Shown here in pieces: positions 17,549 through 26,251 of a stretch of DNA of 64,000 nt. The DNA comes from Methanohalophilus halophilus (lineage in GTDB: Archaea > Halobacteriota > Methanosarcinia > Methanosarcinales > Methanosarcinaceae): NCBI RefSeq assembly GCF_001889405.1, contig NZ_CP017921.1, positions 510,057 through 574,056 on the forward strand, in the 5' to 3' direction. The notes under the pieces are model-generated. The model was not told the origin of the DNA. It made no database searches and saw only the letters and a list, made by a program, of their open reading frames with translations. Made by a program: the position numbers and the translations under genes. How positions within the stretch are numbered: position 1 is the first letter of the stretch; each line of letters begins with the position of its first letter.

Positions 17549-19447
17549 ATGTCACAACCTGTATTCCATGGAGATTTGCTGCTGCAATGGTGCCACAGCT
17601 GCAATGTACCAGTTCTTGGCAAAAAATGTGCCTGCGGGGATGAATGTGTAAAAGTAAATGTTACACCCCCCGGAGATATAAGGCCGGCTTTTTTGCACGA
17701 TATCGAACACATAAACTGGATATCAGAACAACAATTCAACAACCCGCTTCTTGACACGGACAGGGTCGTGCTGCTCAACAAGGCACCCTACGAAGACCGC
17801 ATGGATGAGATTATTGTTGATGGCGAAGTAATTGCAAGCATACGTTATGAGATCGGGAAACTTGAATGGGTACTCCTGCCCCGACTGGAAGCCGCTCGCA
17901 GGATTTTGGCAGGCAAAGAAAACCTTACAGGTTACGTGACCATCGAGGAAGATGTGAAAAAATTCCTGCACAAAGGTGCAAACCTGCTTGCTCCGGGAGT
18001 GCTTGATGCGGACCCGAAAATACAGAAAGATGACGAGGTCATAATAATTACCCCCGCCGGCGAAGTCGTTGCCACAGGGCGTGCCCGGATGGATGGCCGG
18101 GAAATGATGGAAGCCAAGAAAGGCACTGCAGTCAAACCCCGGTGGAAAGCGGATACGACTTTAAAAGTCAATGACAGAAAACCTTCATGCTGGGGCGATG
18201 TTATCCGGGCAAACCGATTGATAATGAATGAATCAATTGCAGAGGCCCAAACCTTCATCCAGAAAACCATTGAAAAAGAGGAACTACCGATATCTGTATC
18301 TTATTCCGGAGGCAAGGACAGTCTTGCAGTAATGCAGCTTGTAGATGAATGTGTCAGAGATTATGAAATGATGTTTGCCGATACCGGGCTTGAATTCCCT
18401 GAAACACTGGAGAACATCCGGCATGTGGGAGAGTTATATTCAAAGGATGTCAAATCCATAAGTGTCGGTGACGCCTTCTGGGAATCCATCGATGCTTTCG
18501 GGCCACCTGCAGTGGAAATGCGGTGGTGCTGCAAAATATGCAAGCTCGGCCCCATAAGCCGGTTGATAGAAGAGAATTATGATAAAGGCTGCCTGACCTT
18601 TGTGGGCCAGCGCAAATATGAATCCACCACCCGGGCCCGTAGTAACCGTGTCTGGAAAAATCCCTGGGTGGGCAACCAGACCGCAGCCTCACCGATACAG
18701 GACTGGACTGCCCTGCATATCTGGCTCTACATATTCATGAATGAGTTGCCCTACAATCCCCTCTATGAGAAAGGTTTTGACCGGATGGGATGTTGGCTGT
18801 GCCCCTCATCTTCATTGGGGGATTTGAAACGTCTGAAAAAGACCCATCCCCATTACGAAGAAAAACTGATGAAGCATTTGTATGCCTATGCCGAGAAAAC
18901 CGGCATCGACAAGCAATGGGCTGATTATGGGCTCTGGAGATGGAAATCACTCCCCGCCAACATAAAAAAAATAGCCGAGGAACTGGGAATTAATACTGCT
19001 CCCACCAAATACGACCCTGAAAAATTGACATTTACCTCAAGTGTGGGTCATCGGCCCTGCACCACCGGGGAAATGACAGCTGAGGGAAGTTTCTCCACAG
19101 CCCTTGACATGGAAAAAGTAAGGAAAAGCGGCATGTTACTTGCTATTGGCGAGGTAAAGTATACAGACGAGATGGCAATGATCACCCGGCAAAAAGATAC
19201 AGCACAGGTCTTTGCGACAGGTTCGGTAAGAGTGAGAGCATCTTCCAAATCCGATGCCGGGAAACTCCTCAAGGATACAGAAAATTCAATACGCCGGACT
19301 CTGGGCTGTATGGGTTGCGGGGTGTGTATCGGCAAATGTTCCCGCAATGCAATCCGGATCGAAAACAAAATTGCCTACATCGGGGATAAGTGCACCCACT
19401 GTGGCAAATGTATAGAGGTCTGCCCCGTGGTGAAATTTTCTGAATAA
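17549..19447 (+). CDS. PAPS reductase-like protein with zinc ribbon, PUA and ferredoxin domains
   Basis: 632 residues. Domains in order: an N-terminal zinc ribbon (WCHSC, CACGDEC, residues 14-33), a PUA-like domain (about 110-205), a PP-loop ATP pyrophosphatase domain with [11 protein letters not shown] (near 251-261) and cysteines WCCKIC and GCWLCPSS typical of iron-sulfur PAPS/APS-reductase-like proteins, and a C-terminal ferredoxin with two 4Fe-4S sites ([11 protein letters not shown] and [11 protein letters not shown]). This architecture is widespread in methanogens, annotated as phosphoadenosine phosphosulfate reductase, but the PUA domain points to RNA, and the true substrate is uncertain. 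It starts 46 bases after the Cas4-like gene. Confidence 0.85.
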   Translation: MSQPVFHGDLLLQWCHSCNVPVLGKKCACGDECVKVNVTPPGDIRPAFLHDIEHINWISEQQFNNPLLDTDRVVLLNKAPYEDRMDEIIVDGEVIASIRYEIGKLEWVLLPRLEAARRILAGKENLTGYVTIEEDVKKFLHKGANLLAPGVLDADPKIQKDDEVIIITPAGEVVATGRARMDGREMMEAKKGTAVKPRWKADTTLKVNDRKPSCWGDVIRANRLIMNESIAEAQTFIQKTIEKEELPISVSYSGGKDSLAVMQLVDECVRDYEMMFADTGLEFPETLENIRHVGELYSKDVKSISVGDAFWESIDAFGPPAVEMRWCCKICKLGPISRLIEENYDKGCLTFVGQRKYESTTRARSNRVWKNPWVGNQTAASPIQDWTALHIWLYIFMNELPYNPLYEKGFDRMGCWLCPSSSLGDLKRLKKTHPHYEEKLMKHLYAYAEKTGIDKQWADYGLWRWKSLPANIKKIAEELGINTAPTKYDPEKLTFTSSVGHRPCTTGEMTAEGSFSTALDMEKVRKSGMLLAIGEVKYTDEMAMITRQKDTAQVFATGSVRVRASSKSDAGKLLKDTENSIRRTLGCMGCGVCIGKCSRNAIRIENKIAYIGDKCTHCGKCIEVCPVVKFSE

Positions 19448-19471
19448 CAGTCTTATTTTATGGATGAAGAT

Positions 19472-19864
19472 TCAGATGGCATTATTTATTACAAGATACA
19501 GGTATATTCCACCCAAAAATACAGCCAGCCAGAGAACCAATTCAATTCTCATATATCTTTTACTCTTCCAGCTCCACCTATTGGTGACAAATAAAGCTCC
19601 TAATGCCAACGTTATGATGCCCAACGAACCATGGGATAGAATTAATGGTAGAATTGAACCTGTGCCAATTATAGAAAGGTAAGCAGAATAGGCCATATAT
19701 AATACAGATATTATTGCCAGAGAATAACCAACATTGATTATCTTACCATGTTTTGATATTCCTTCATTCATGGATGTGCTCTTTTTCAAAGCAATAAAAC
19801 CTATAACAATCAGCAATAAGGCTACTATTTGCAAGATCATTGAAAATACACGAAGTTCAGACAT
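19472..19864 (-). CDS. Small four-helix membrane protein, unknown
   Basis: 130 residues with four hydrophobic segments (about 8-26, 44-64, 68-92 and 105-126). No charged catalytic pattern or known family signature is visible. It is convergent with the PAPS reductase-like gene. Its AT-rich codon use differs from its left neighbours and resembles the DUF2284 and ACR3 genes to its right. Confidence 0.65.
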   Translation of the reverse strand: MSELRVFSMILQIVALLLIVIGFIALKKSTSMNEGISKHGKIINVGYSLAIISVLYMAYSAYLSIIGTGSILPLILSHGSLGIITLALGALFVTNRWSWKSKRYMRIELVLWLAVFLGGIYLYLVINNAI

Positions 19865-20062
19865 TGTTAATCCAGGTATAATAATCCCCCCAATTATTAC
19901 CTAAATGAAATTATTTTATACTTTAATATATCAGCCCGGAGCTTATAAGTTTTTGGACAACAATAGTTAGTAGGATTAATCACTAATTTTGTAGCATTGG
20001 TTAATTAGTACACCCCAAAATACAGCAAAAACCGGATATAGACTGAAAAGGTAGGCTAAAAT

Positions 20063-20719
20063 ATGACCATTCCTGACGAGAATTACAGAATTCTGGAACA
20101 AATGGGTGAAGAACTCGGAGCAAAAAGTATCAGACTTATTCCTGCAGAGAACATAATAGTCGAGAACAGGACTATTTTAAAATGCATATTTGGATGTAAT
20201 GGTTACGGCAGTCAGGTCTGCCCTCCCTTTATACCGACAGTGGAAGAATTCAGGCAAATGCTGACGGAGTACCAATGGGCCCTGCTCGTTGACTGGAAAT
20301 CAGAAAACCGGTTTTCCAGGGAAATAAGTGAGAATTTTATTAAATACAGTGTCAAATCCCCTGATGAAGAAGAGATTAAACAGCAGCATGAAGAAACTTT
20401 AAAAACTGTTATGAAGGAGCGCAAGGAAAGAATCCAACCGGGAAGTATAGAACTTGAGAAACTCGCCTGGAAACTGGGATACAATACTGCTCTTGCCACT
20501 TTTCCGGGAATGTGCACATGGTGTGCCAACAGTGATTATACCGATGTAAACTGTGCAAGTTCCCAGGGAGAATGCCATCATCCGACCATTCGCCGACCCT
20601 GCCTGATGGGACTTGGTATCAGGCTTGACAAAACATTGAATAAACTGGGCATACCTTTCCAGAAATTCCCCATGGACGATACAATCCCCTCTCAATATAC
20701 GTTGATATTGCTGGATTAA
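20063..20719 (+). CDS. DUF2284 cysteine-rich metal-binding protein
   Basis: 218 residues. The family signature is the N-terminal CIFGCNGYGSQVCPPF (about 46-61) followed by a second group of cysteines (CTWCANSDYTDVNCASSQ, then CHHP and RRPCLMG). DUF2284 proteins are predicted metal or Fe-S binding proteins common in anaerobes; no activity is known. AGGTAGGC precedes the ATG. The next gene, ACR3-like, is convergent, so they are not one operon. Confidence 0.88.
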   Translation: MTIPDENYRILEQMGEELGAKSIRLIPAENIIVENRTILKCIFGCNGYGSQVCPPFIPTVEEFRQMLTEYQWALLVDWKSENRFSREISENFIKYSVKSPDEEEIKQQHEETLKTVMKERKERIQPGSIELEKLAWKLGYNTALATFPGMCTWCANSDYTDVNCASSQGECHHPTIRRPCLMGLGIRLDKTLNKLGIPFQKFPMDDTIPSQYTLILLD

Positions 20720-20765
20720 TGGTCACCAAAATTACAGTAAAAAAGAAGTGTTCGTTTTTACAGCT

Positions 20766-21725
20766 TCAAGAGACAGATTTTCTAATCCACAACAACGTAT
20801 GGGATATGATGCCAAGTACAGGTAATTCTATCAAAGGCCCTATTACAAGTGCCAATGCGATAAGTGGTTCTTCTGGAAAAGCTGTAAGTGCGATTGCAAG
20901 CACTATCGGGGAATTACGTGCAAGTGTTGTAAGGTTCAAGCTGGCAGTATCCTGATATGAAAAACCAAGATATCTTCCAACGATTTGTCCGACGACAAAG
21001 ACGATGACAAAGAACAACAAGACTGGAGTTATGAGTTTTAGAAGTATTAGGGGATTCTGGACAAGTTGTTCACCCTGAGATGCGAACATAGATATAATTG
21101 CAAGATTTAAGAATAAGAACTGGACATGGTCAAGGTTTGGAAAGATTTTTTCCTGAAGCCAGTATTCTCCTTTTATTCCAGGCACGACAGTCTTTGAGAC
21201 AAGAGAAGCAATAAAAGGGATGAGCAATACAAGGACAACGCTCTCCATAAGCAGAGTCGGGTTGATAGTTGCAATGTTCCCTGCAAAAAGCAAAAGATAT
21301 ATTGGCAATAATAACAACTGAAGAATTAAATTCATAGGAAGGATGGAGGCTGAGAGGGGGACATTGCCCCTGGCAATCCCTGTAAAAAGCAAATACCAAT
21401 CAGTACAGGGAGTAACCATTAACATAATAAAGCCAATCCATAATGCAGGCGTATCACTCAGGAACAAAAATCCCAGAAAAAAAGCCAGCGTTGGATTGAA
21501 TATGAAATTTATGCTTGCACTGACTCCTGCAAATTTCCAGTTCTTAAAGGAATTTTTCAATTGCCCGAGAGGAACCTGTAAAAAAATCCCAAACAACATT
21601 ACCATAAGAAATGGGACAATGAAAAGGGAAGCATAATTGCGGGCAAGCGTGTTTTGACCAAGTATCAATCCGATAGATACTGATATTAATATGAATACTG
21701 ACTGATATTTTTCAACGAAATTCAT
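20766..21725 (-). CDS. ACR3-type (arsenite/bile acid family) transporter
   Basis: 319 residues with ten hydrophobic segments, matching the arsenical-resistance-3/bile acid:sodium symporter fold. The cysteine of transmembrane segment 4 essential in ACR3 lies in VTPCTDWYLLFTG (near 103-115), and the conserved LARNSP..LAIALTAFP motif of segment 9 is present. Arsenite export is therefore likely, though members with TPCTDWY form a divergent subgroup. No ArsR gene is adjacent. Confidence 0.83.
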   Translation of the reverse strand: MNFVEKYQSVFILISVSIGLILGQNTLARNYASLFIVPFLMVMLFGIFLQVPLGQLKNSFKNWKFAGVSASINFIFNPTLAFFLGFLFLSDTPALWIGFIMLMVTPCTDWYLLFTGIARGNVPLSASILPMNLILQLLLLPIYLLLFAGNIATINPTLLMESVVLVLLIPFIASLVSKTVVPGIKGEYWLQEKIFPNLDHVQFLFLNLAIISMFASQGEQLVQNPLILLKLITPVLLFFVIVFVVGQIVGRYLGFSYQDTASLNLTTLARNSPIVLAIALTAFPEEPLIALALVIGPLIELPVLGIISHTLLWIRKSVS

Positions 21726-22033
21726 AATTTTCCTTTAATTATTGAGGTGTATCATGAGAGGAGAATATCAAATTAGCTTTCCAGGTTAAAAGCGTGACAG
21801 TTTTTCCATTACCATCTAGCATTACATGAACTATGCTCATGCATTTTGTGGCATTTCAATTGCTTGTAACCTGTAACTACAGATTTACAAGATAGAGTGG
21901 AACTAAATAGATATATTTGCAAACTATATGTAAAAATGATATCAGATTAGAAGAACATTGTAGTGTATTTTATTCTATATAGTGGTGTTTTCTGTTTCAA
22001 ACAAGATCAAAATTATTCAATGGTGATTGCCGA
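21726..22033. other. Intergenic region with inverted repeat (308 bases)
   Basis: No gene seen. It holds the promoter side of the ACR3-like gene and the 3' side of the CGGC gene. An inverted repeat CTTGTAA...TTACAAG (21863-21891, 15-base spacer) could be an operator. The rest is AT-rich without clear features. Confidence 0.4.
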
Positions 22034-22366
22034 TTAATGAGTATAATCAATTAATTGTATCGAATCACCTATTTTCTTTTTGATTGCTGTTTTCATCTGT
22101 TCAGAATGCGGACAGGCAAAACCTATTGGATTACCTTTTGTGATGCAAGAAGCAAGAGCAATTGTATCGGCTCCACGTCTGACCATTTCAGCAGCCCTCG
22201 GAACTGCTTTCTTTCCAGGGCAACCACCACATGAAACAACACCTATCACTTCAATTTCGCCCTCAACATCTTTGAATGCAAGTTTTTTCTCCTTCATTAC
22301 TTTAAAATCCGTTGTTGCAGGACACATATCCTCTGTTTGCATACATCTGATTAAACCTACTTTCAT
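22034..22366 (-). CDS. CGGC domain protein
   Basis: 110 residues of the CGGC family, predicted metal-binding proteins often seen near redox enzymes. Conserved residues are IRCMQTEDMCPATTD (6-20), the name-giving SCGGCPGKK (45-53) and the LASCITKGNPIGFACPH block (72-88). Its start overlaps the end of the HdrD-like gene by 4 bases, so it is the last gene of that operon and may interact with its Fe-S protein. Confidence 0.88.
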   Translation of the reverse strand: MKVGLIRCMQTEDMCPATTDFKVMKEKKLAFKDVEGEIEVIGVVSCGGCPGKKAVPRAAEMVRRGADTIALASCITKGNPIGFACPHSEQMKTAIKKKIGDSIQLIDYTH

Positions 22367-23472
22367 GATTTCATCTCCTTGACATCTCCAAATATGTTTT
22401 CTGCCAGCAAAACTGAAATGTCCTTCATATTCAGTTCTTCATCCTTTGATTTACAAACACCACCTATATGATGCATGCAGAAGGGACAATAAGAGACCAG
22501 CATATCGGCTTTCTCTTTATAGTTCTTAACCGACAACATGGCAATATCCGATGATATTTCCGGGAAGTTGGGTTTAAGGCCGGCAGGTCCTCCACAACAC
22601 ACCTGTTTGTCATCGAAAAGTTCCTTTACCTCCACCATACTTGAAAGAATATCTCGGGGTACATCCTTTAAGTTTCTAACTGGACAGGCATCTCTTATTG
22701 AAACGGTGTAATCAAGTTTTTTTGGTTTGAGTGTGCCATCATTGATCATATCCCTGAAAATATTGAGAGAATATTCCACATCAAAATCCAACTCTCGATA
22801 AAGATTCGGATACTCATGATTCAAAACTATGTAGCAGCCAGGGCAGGATACGACAACTTTCTTTACTCCCAGGGATTCAATATAGTCTACGAATTTTTTG
22901 GCGTGCTCTGCTGCTTCTTCGAGATGACCATTATCAATCAGGAAAAGACCGCAGCATTTTTCTTCCTTTAATAGCATTGGCCGGATGTCGGCATGATTGA
23001 GTAGACGGATGGTAGACCTGGCTATATCCGGCTGACTGTGTGCAACCCAGCAACCTGCCATGTAGGCGATATCAGATTTTTCGGATATTTCAAGATCCTC
23101 GGTGACCCAATCAAACCTCTTAGAAGGATCCATACCCCCGGGACTGTTGCGTTCAATAATGTTCTTTGAGATCGCTGTGGTTTTGGCAGGTTCTCTGCCC
23201 TGTTTTGCTAACAACTCTCTTTCATACTGTATGATATCAGTTATGGGAATGTCTACTGGACAGACATCATCACAGGCTCCGCAGCGTGTGGAAAGATAAA
23301 TGTTATCCATTTCGTCCTGTGTCAGTTTTTCACCTGCAACTACCTTTGCGAGGGACTCAATCTTTCCCTGTGGAGTAAAACGATTACCTTCTGTAACCGT
23401 ATTGGCAGGACAGACATCCCAGCATTTCTTGCAATCTATACATGAATCAATTTTTTCCTGGAAACTATACAT
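22363..23472 (-). CDS. HdrD-like iron-sulfur protein with two CCG domains
   Basis: 369 residues. An N-terminal ferredoxin domain binds two 4Fe-4S clusters (CIDCKKCWDVCP at 12-23 and CGACDDVCPVD near 66). Two cysteine-rich CCG domains follow: CCGLFLIDNG...CPGC (near 174-217) and CCGGPAGLKP...CPFC (near 297-340), the motif that holds the non-cubane cluster in heterodisulfide reductase and the clusters of lactate/glycolate oxidases. It lacks the HdrE membrane partner here. It lies 67 bases after the acetolactate synthase-like gene and overlaps the CGGC gene, suggesting an electron-transfer function joined to that enzyme. Confidence 0.87.
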   Translation of the reverse strand: MYSFQEKIDSCIDCKKCWDVCPANTVTEGNRFTPQGKIESLAKVVAGEKLTQDEMDNIYLSTRCGACDDVCPVDIPITDIIQYERELLAKQGREPAKTTAISKNIIERNSPGGMDPSKRFDWVTEDLEISEKSDIAYMAGCWVAHSQPDIARSTIRLLNHADIRPMLLKEEKCCGLFLIDNGHLEEAAEHAKKFVDYIESLGVKKVVVSCPGCYIVLNHEYPNLYRELDFDVEYSLNIFRDMINDGTLKPKKLDYTVSIRDACPVRNLKDVPRDILSSMVEVKELFDDKQVCCGGPAGLKPNFPEISSDIAMLSVKNYKEKADMLVSYCPFCMHHIGGVCKSKDEELNMKDISVLLAENIFGDVKEMKS

Positions 23473-23539
23473 GGATCCACCTTTTGTTAGAATGAAGATA
23501 CTTTATCTATTCCACATTTAATACAATTTGTGACTAGTA

Positions 23540-25261
23540 TCAGTCAGAAGATACCTTTTTGATATACGGTCCAAGAATCATATCGCTGTACGAACAACCT
23601 GCAGGAACCTTTGGATAAAGTATTTCTTCCCTGTCTGTAAGAACTTCAAGGAATGATGGGCCGTCTGTATCCAGAAAATCCTCAAGAGACTTTCGCAGAT
23701 CTTCCCTGTCACTTACCCTTTTTGCGTAATTGAAACCAAAGGATCGGGCAATTTCTGCAAAGGGAATATCCTTTGTTCGTCGGGTTCCGGTACGGATTCC
23801 ACCGTAGGCAACATCCTGGAGATTCAAAACCATGCCATCACTCATATTGTTCAGTAGCAGTATCTTGACCGGCAGGTCCAGAGATGCTATTGTGTGCAGT
23901 TCCCCCAGATTCATTTTTAGGCTACCGTCCCCGTCAATGGCAATAACCTTTGAACCAGGATTGGCATAATGCACACCAATGGCTGTTGGAACTGCAAATC
24001 CCATGGTTCCGAACGAACCTGAGGACATGAAACTCTGCTCCTGCTGCATCGGAAGATATTGGGCCGCAAGCATCTGGTGATTGCCGACCCCTGTGGTTAT
24101 TTTGGTACTCTCATCAATAAAACCTGCCAGCATATCCATCATCTCTGCACTCTGTATCCTGTCTGATTTGTGATTGTAATCCAAGGGCCAGGTACGTTTG
24201 AGTCCTGTTGCATATTTTTGCCATTGATTGATATCCAGTTGTATATTGTTCCGTTTTGCATAGGCCAATAAATCGGTAAGGGCGGTGGCAGCATCACCTA
24301 TGAATGTAAACTTTGGAAAACGTTCGATCTTGATCTGGTGCATTTTTTCAGGGTTTATGTCAATATAAGCAATCTCCGCTTCGATTCCAAAACCGACTTT
24401 CTCCGCAATCCGGTCATCCCACCGCACGCCGATGGCAAAGAAAAAGTCATTTTCCTGAATGATCATATTTGCATAGGGTGTGCCAAACATTCCAAGCATT
24501 CCCAGATTCAGATCGCCCCGCTCATCCACAACTCCCTTTGCCATCAGTGTATTGACAGAAGGTATTTTGAAATAGTCATTAAAGGCACGTATAGCCTTTC
24601 TGCCTCTTCTGGAATTGAGTCCCCCGCCCAGATAGAGCAGGGGTTTTTCGGAATTTAGCAGTAACTCATAGAATTCTGCACATTGCTGGTCACTCAGATG
24701 CCGATCATCATTATAGCTTTGCTTGAATATACTGACATCCCTTGCTCTGTATTCATGCTTTTTCTGCTGTTTATCAAGCGGGAAATCTATGACTACAGGA
24801 CCGGGTTTTCCTGAACAGGCAAAATAATAGGCATCCTTGACTATCGATTCAATATCATCATTGTTGGATAACTGAATAACCTTTTTTGCAGCATCTTCGA
24901 ATATACCACTTACATTGATATGCTGGAAGGAATCGGTCCCTATTTTGTGTTCCGGAACCTGGCCTGCAAATACAAGCATCGGTATGCTGTCCCCATAGGC
25001 ATCCGCAACTCCTGTGAGTGTGTTGGTTATGGCAGGGCCTGAAGTAACCATGGCAACACCTATTACATCTCCTGATCTTGAGTAGCCGGCTGCACTGAAG
25101 GCGGCAGATTGTTCATTTGAGCTGATGGTTATCCCGATATCGCTGTCATGCAGGGCATGAAATACCGGAAGGATGGCTGCTCCTGTATAACCAAAAACGT
25201 GTTTGACCCCAAGATCCTCCAGACATTTAACCAGCCCTTGCGCCCCGTTCATTTCTTCCAT
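23540..25261 (-). CDS. Acetolactate synthase-like ThDP enzyme (large subunit)
   Basis: 573 residues from the ATG at 25259-25261, chosen because GGAGG lies 7 bases before it; an ATG two codons earlier is too close to that site. The three ThDP-enzyme domains are intact: the N-terminal domain with the catalytic Glu in SSNEQSAAFSAAGYS, the central FAD/nucleotide-like domain, and the C-terminal domain with GDGSLKMN...NN for Mg-ThDP binding. It is IlvB-like but divergent, with no regulatory small subunit (IlvN/H) nearby; instead Fe-S genes follow. A leader with a Val/Ile/Leu-rich reading frame precedes it. A branched-chain amino acid role is therefore likely but other ThDP carboligase reactions remain possible. 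Confidence 0.85.
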   Translation of the reverse strand: MEEMNGAQGLVKCLEDLGVKHVFGYTGAAILPVFHALHDSDIGITISSNEQSAAFSAAGYSRSGDVIGVAMVTSGPAITNTLTGVADAYGDSIPMLVFAGQVPEHKIGTDSFQHINVSGIFEDAAKKVIQLSNNDDIESIVKDAYYFACSGKPGPVVIDFPLDKQQKKHEYRARDVSIFKQSYNDDRHLSDQQCAEFYELLLNSEKPLLYLGGGLNSRRGRKAIRAFNDYFKIPSVNTLMAKGVVDERGDLNLGMLGMFGTPYANMIIQENDFFFAIGVRWDDRIAEKVGFGIEAEIAYIDINPEKMHQIKIERFPKFTFIGDAATALTDLLAYAKRNNIQLDINQWQKYATGLKRTWPLDYNHKSDRIQSAEMMDMLAGFIDESTKITTGVGNHQMLAAQYLPMQQEQSFMSSGSFGTMGFAVPTAIGVHYANPGSKVIAIDGDGSLKMNLGELHTIASLDLPVKILLLNNMSDGMVLNLQDVAYGGIRTGTRRTKDIPFAEIARSFGFNYAKRVSDREDLRKSLEDFLDTDGPSFLEVLTDREEILYPKVPAGCSYSDMILGPYIKKVSSD

Positions 25262-25362
25262 TTTCATTCCTCCGTAATCTACGAATGAAAAACCAAATGG
25301 GCCCAAATTACAGAATGGATTAATGACCAAAATAAATGATCAGAAAAAGCCAGAAATGTTTC

Positions 25363-25397
25363 CTTGAGCCAGAATGGTTTCCATTTTCCTGCTCAAG
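25363..25397 (-). promoter_or_regulatory. Leader hairpin 2 before the acetolactate synthase gene
   Basis: On the mRNA CUUGAGC pairs with GCUCAAG (7 bp), and inside this AAUGG pairs with CCAUU around AAA. The first arm contains the stop codon of the leader peptide. Oligo-U stretches follow downstream (UUUUU, then UUUAUUUU), as expected for an archaeal terminator, though not directly adjacent. Two near-identical 15-base direct repeats (25368-25382 and 25349-25363) share this segment. Confidence 0.6.
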
Positions 25398-25464
25398 CTA
25401 CGAGTACTACCACTACTGCTACATCATTTACAACTATATTGCAGTTTATAGTAGTACCTATCAT
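25393..25464 (-). CDS. Putative Val/Ile/Leu-rich leader peptide (23 aa)
   Basis: A frame from the ATG at 25462-25464 to TGA at 25393-25395 encodes 23 residues, of which 8 are Val, 3 Ile and 1 Leu; residues 15-22 read VAVVVVLV. It lies 131 bases before the start of the acetolactate synthase-like gene on the same strand. No ribosome binding site is seen, but a TATA box (25488-25495) is centred 27-28 bases before the ATG, which fits a leaderless transcript beginning at this codon. Most of the valine codons fall inside an RNA hairpin and the stop codon falls in a second one. The arrangement is that of amino-acid attenuators of bacterial ilv operons. It could instead be a chance product of a GTA-rich repeat. 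Confidence 0.55.
   Translation of the reverse strand: MIGTTINCNIVVNDVAVVVVLVA
25404..25457 (-). promoter_or_regulatory. Leader hairpin 1 containing the valine codons
   Basis: On the mRNA GUACUAC pairs with GUAGUAC (7 bp) and, inside, ACUGC pairs with GCAGU (5 bp), separated by the internal loop UAUAA/AGUG. The 3' arms are made of the leader peptide's codons 16-22, so a ribosome stalled there would keep this helix open. Pairing is read by eye; no energies were computed. Confidence 0.55.
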
Positions 25465-25487
25465 CAAAAAGTTTGATGATAAAATAC

Positions 25488-25495
25488 TATTTAAA
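25488..25495 (-). promoter_or_regulatory. TATA box of the acetolactate synthase leader
   Basis: TTTAAATA on the minus strand, centred 27-28 bases before the ATG of the putative leader peptide. A 9-bp inverted repeat, ATCATCAAA/TTTGATGAT (25460-25480), lies between it and the ATG and could bind a regulator. A weaker alternative box, TATAAA, lies within the leader near 25445-25450. Confidence 0.5.
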
Positions 25496-25798
25496 ATTTA
25501 TGGTATACTATACCTGCATTCTAATTTGATAGCACTTTTTAATAAATTTTTAACCTGGTCAATTTATCCATAATTCTATTGCTTAGTCTCAAAATACAAT
25601 ATTGAAATTGAATGATCCCCATTATTATTCAAAATTATTCATAAGGAATCTTATATTCTTCATTTAGCATAAGACATACCAAGGAGATTTTTGTCATAAT
25701 CAATATTCCTATATACCATCCATTCAATAGAATCCAACAAGATCAGGAACAGAATGCATAGTACATAACACGTAATTTTTGCTAGAGGGTGATAAATT

Positions 25799-26209
25799 AT
25801 GAAAATGTTACTGTTTGATACTGAATATTTTTGGTATGACACTTTTAGTAAGACCCTAGAAAATGTAGGAGACATTAAAAAAGAAGAAAAAATAGAAACT
25901 ACTGCTGTTGTTTTCATGCATGTTGAACTGGAGGACGAGGAGAGAAAAAACAAGATCATAAAAAATGCTGTGAAAACTTTCAAGTGGTATCTTAATAAAG
26001 TAGATAAAGAAAGAATAGTTTTGCATTCTTTTGCACATCTCTCATCAAGTACATCCTCCCCTGAATTCGCAGCGGAAATTATTTCTGAAATTAAGGAAAA
26101 ATTAATCAACAAGGGAATAGAGGTCCATACAACACCATTTGGCTACTTTTCTGAATTTTCTATCCATGTTCGTGGCGAATCTCTTGCAAAAATTTTTAAA
26201 GAGATATAA
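25799..26209 (+). CDS. Free-standing archaeal ThrRS editing domain protein
   Basis: 136 residues corresponding only to the N-terminal editing domain of archaeal threonyl-tRNA synthetase, a DTD-like fold that hydrolyses Ser-tRNA(Thr). Typical segments: MKMLLFDTEYF (1-11), HSFAHLSSSTSSPE (near 77-90), and the final HTTPFGYFSEFSIHVRGESL. The catalytic synthetase part is absent and the next frame is a methyltransferase. In some crenarchaea editing is done by a separate protein; here it may be an extra trans-editing or deacylase protein. AT-rich codon use (many AAA, ATA, AAT) differs from most of the window. Confidence 0.85.
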   Translation: MKMLLFDTEYFWYDTFSKTLENVGDIKKEEKIETTAVVFMHVELEDEERKNKIIKNAVKTFKWYLNKVDKERIVLHSFAHLSSSTSSPEFAAEIISEIKEKLINKGIEVHTTPFGYFSEFSIHVRGESLAKIFKEI

Positions 26210-26251
26210 GAAACACCAAGATATATTGTAAGCAGATTCTGGACTGGAAAA

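Larger units (their letters stand above)
25262..25798. other. 537-base non-coding and leader region
   Basis: The left half holds the acetolactate synthase leader, leader peptide, hairpins and promoter described separately. The right half (about 25500-25790) is strongly AT-rich and shows only the promoter and the GGTGAT ribosome binding site (25787-25792) of the ThrRS editing-domain gene. Confidence 0.6.
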
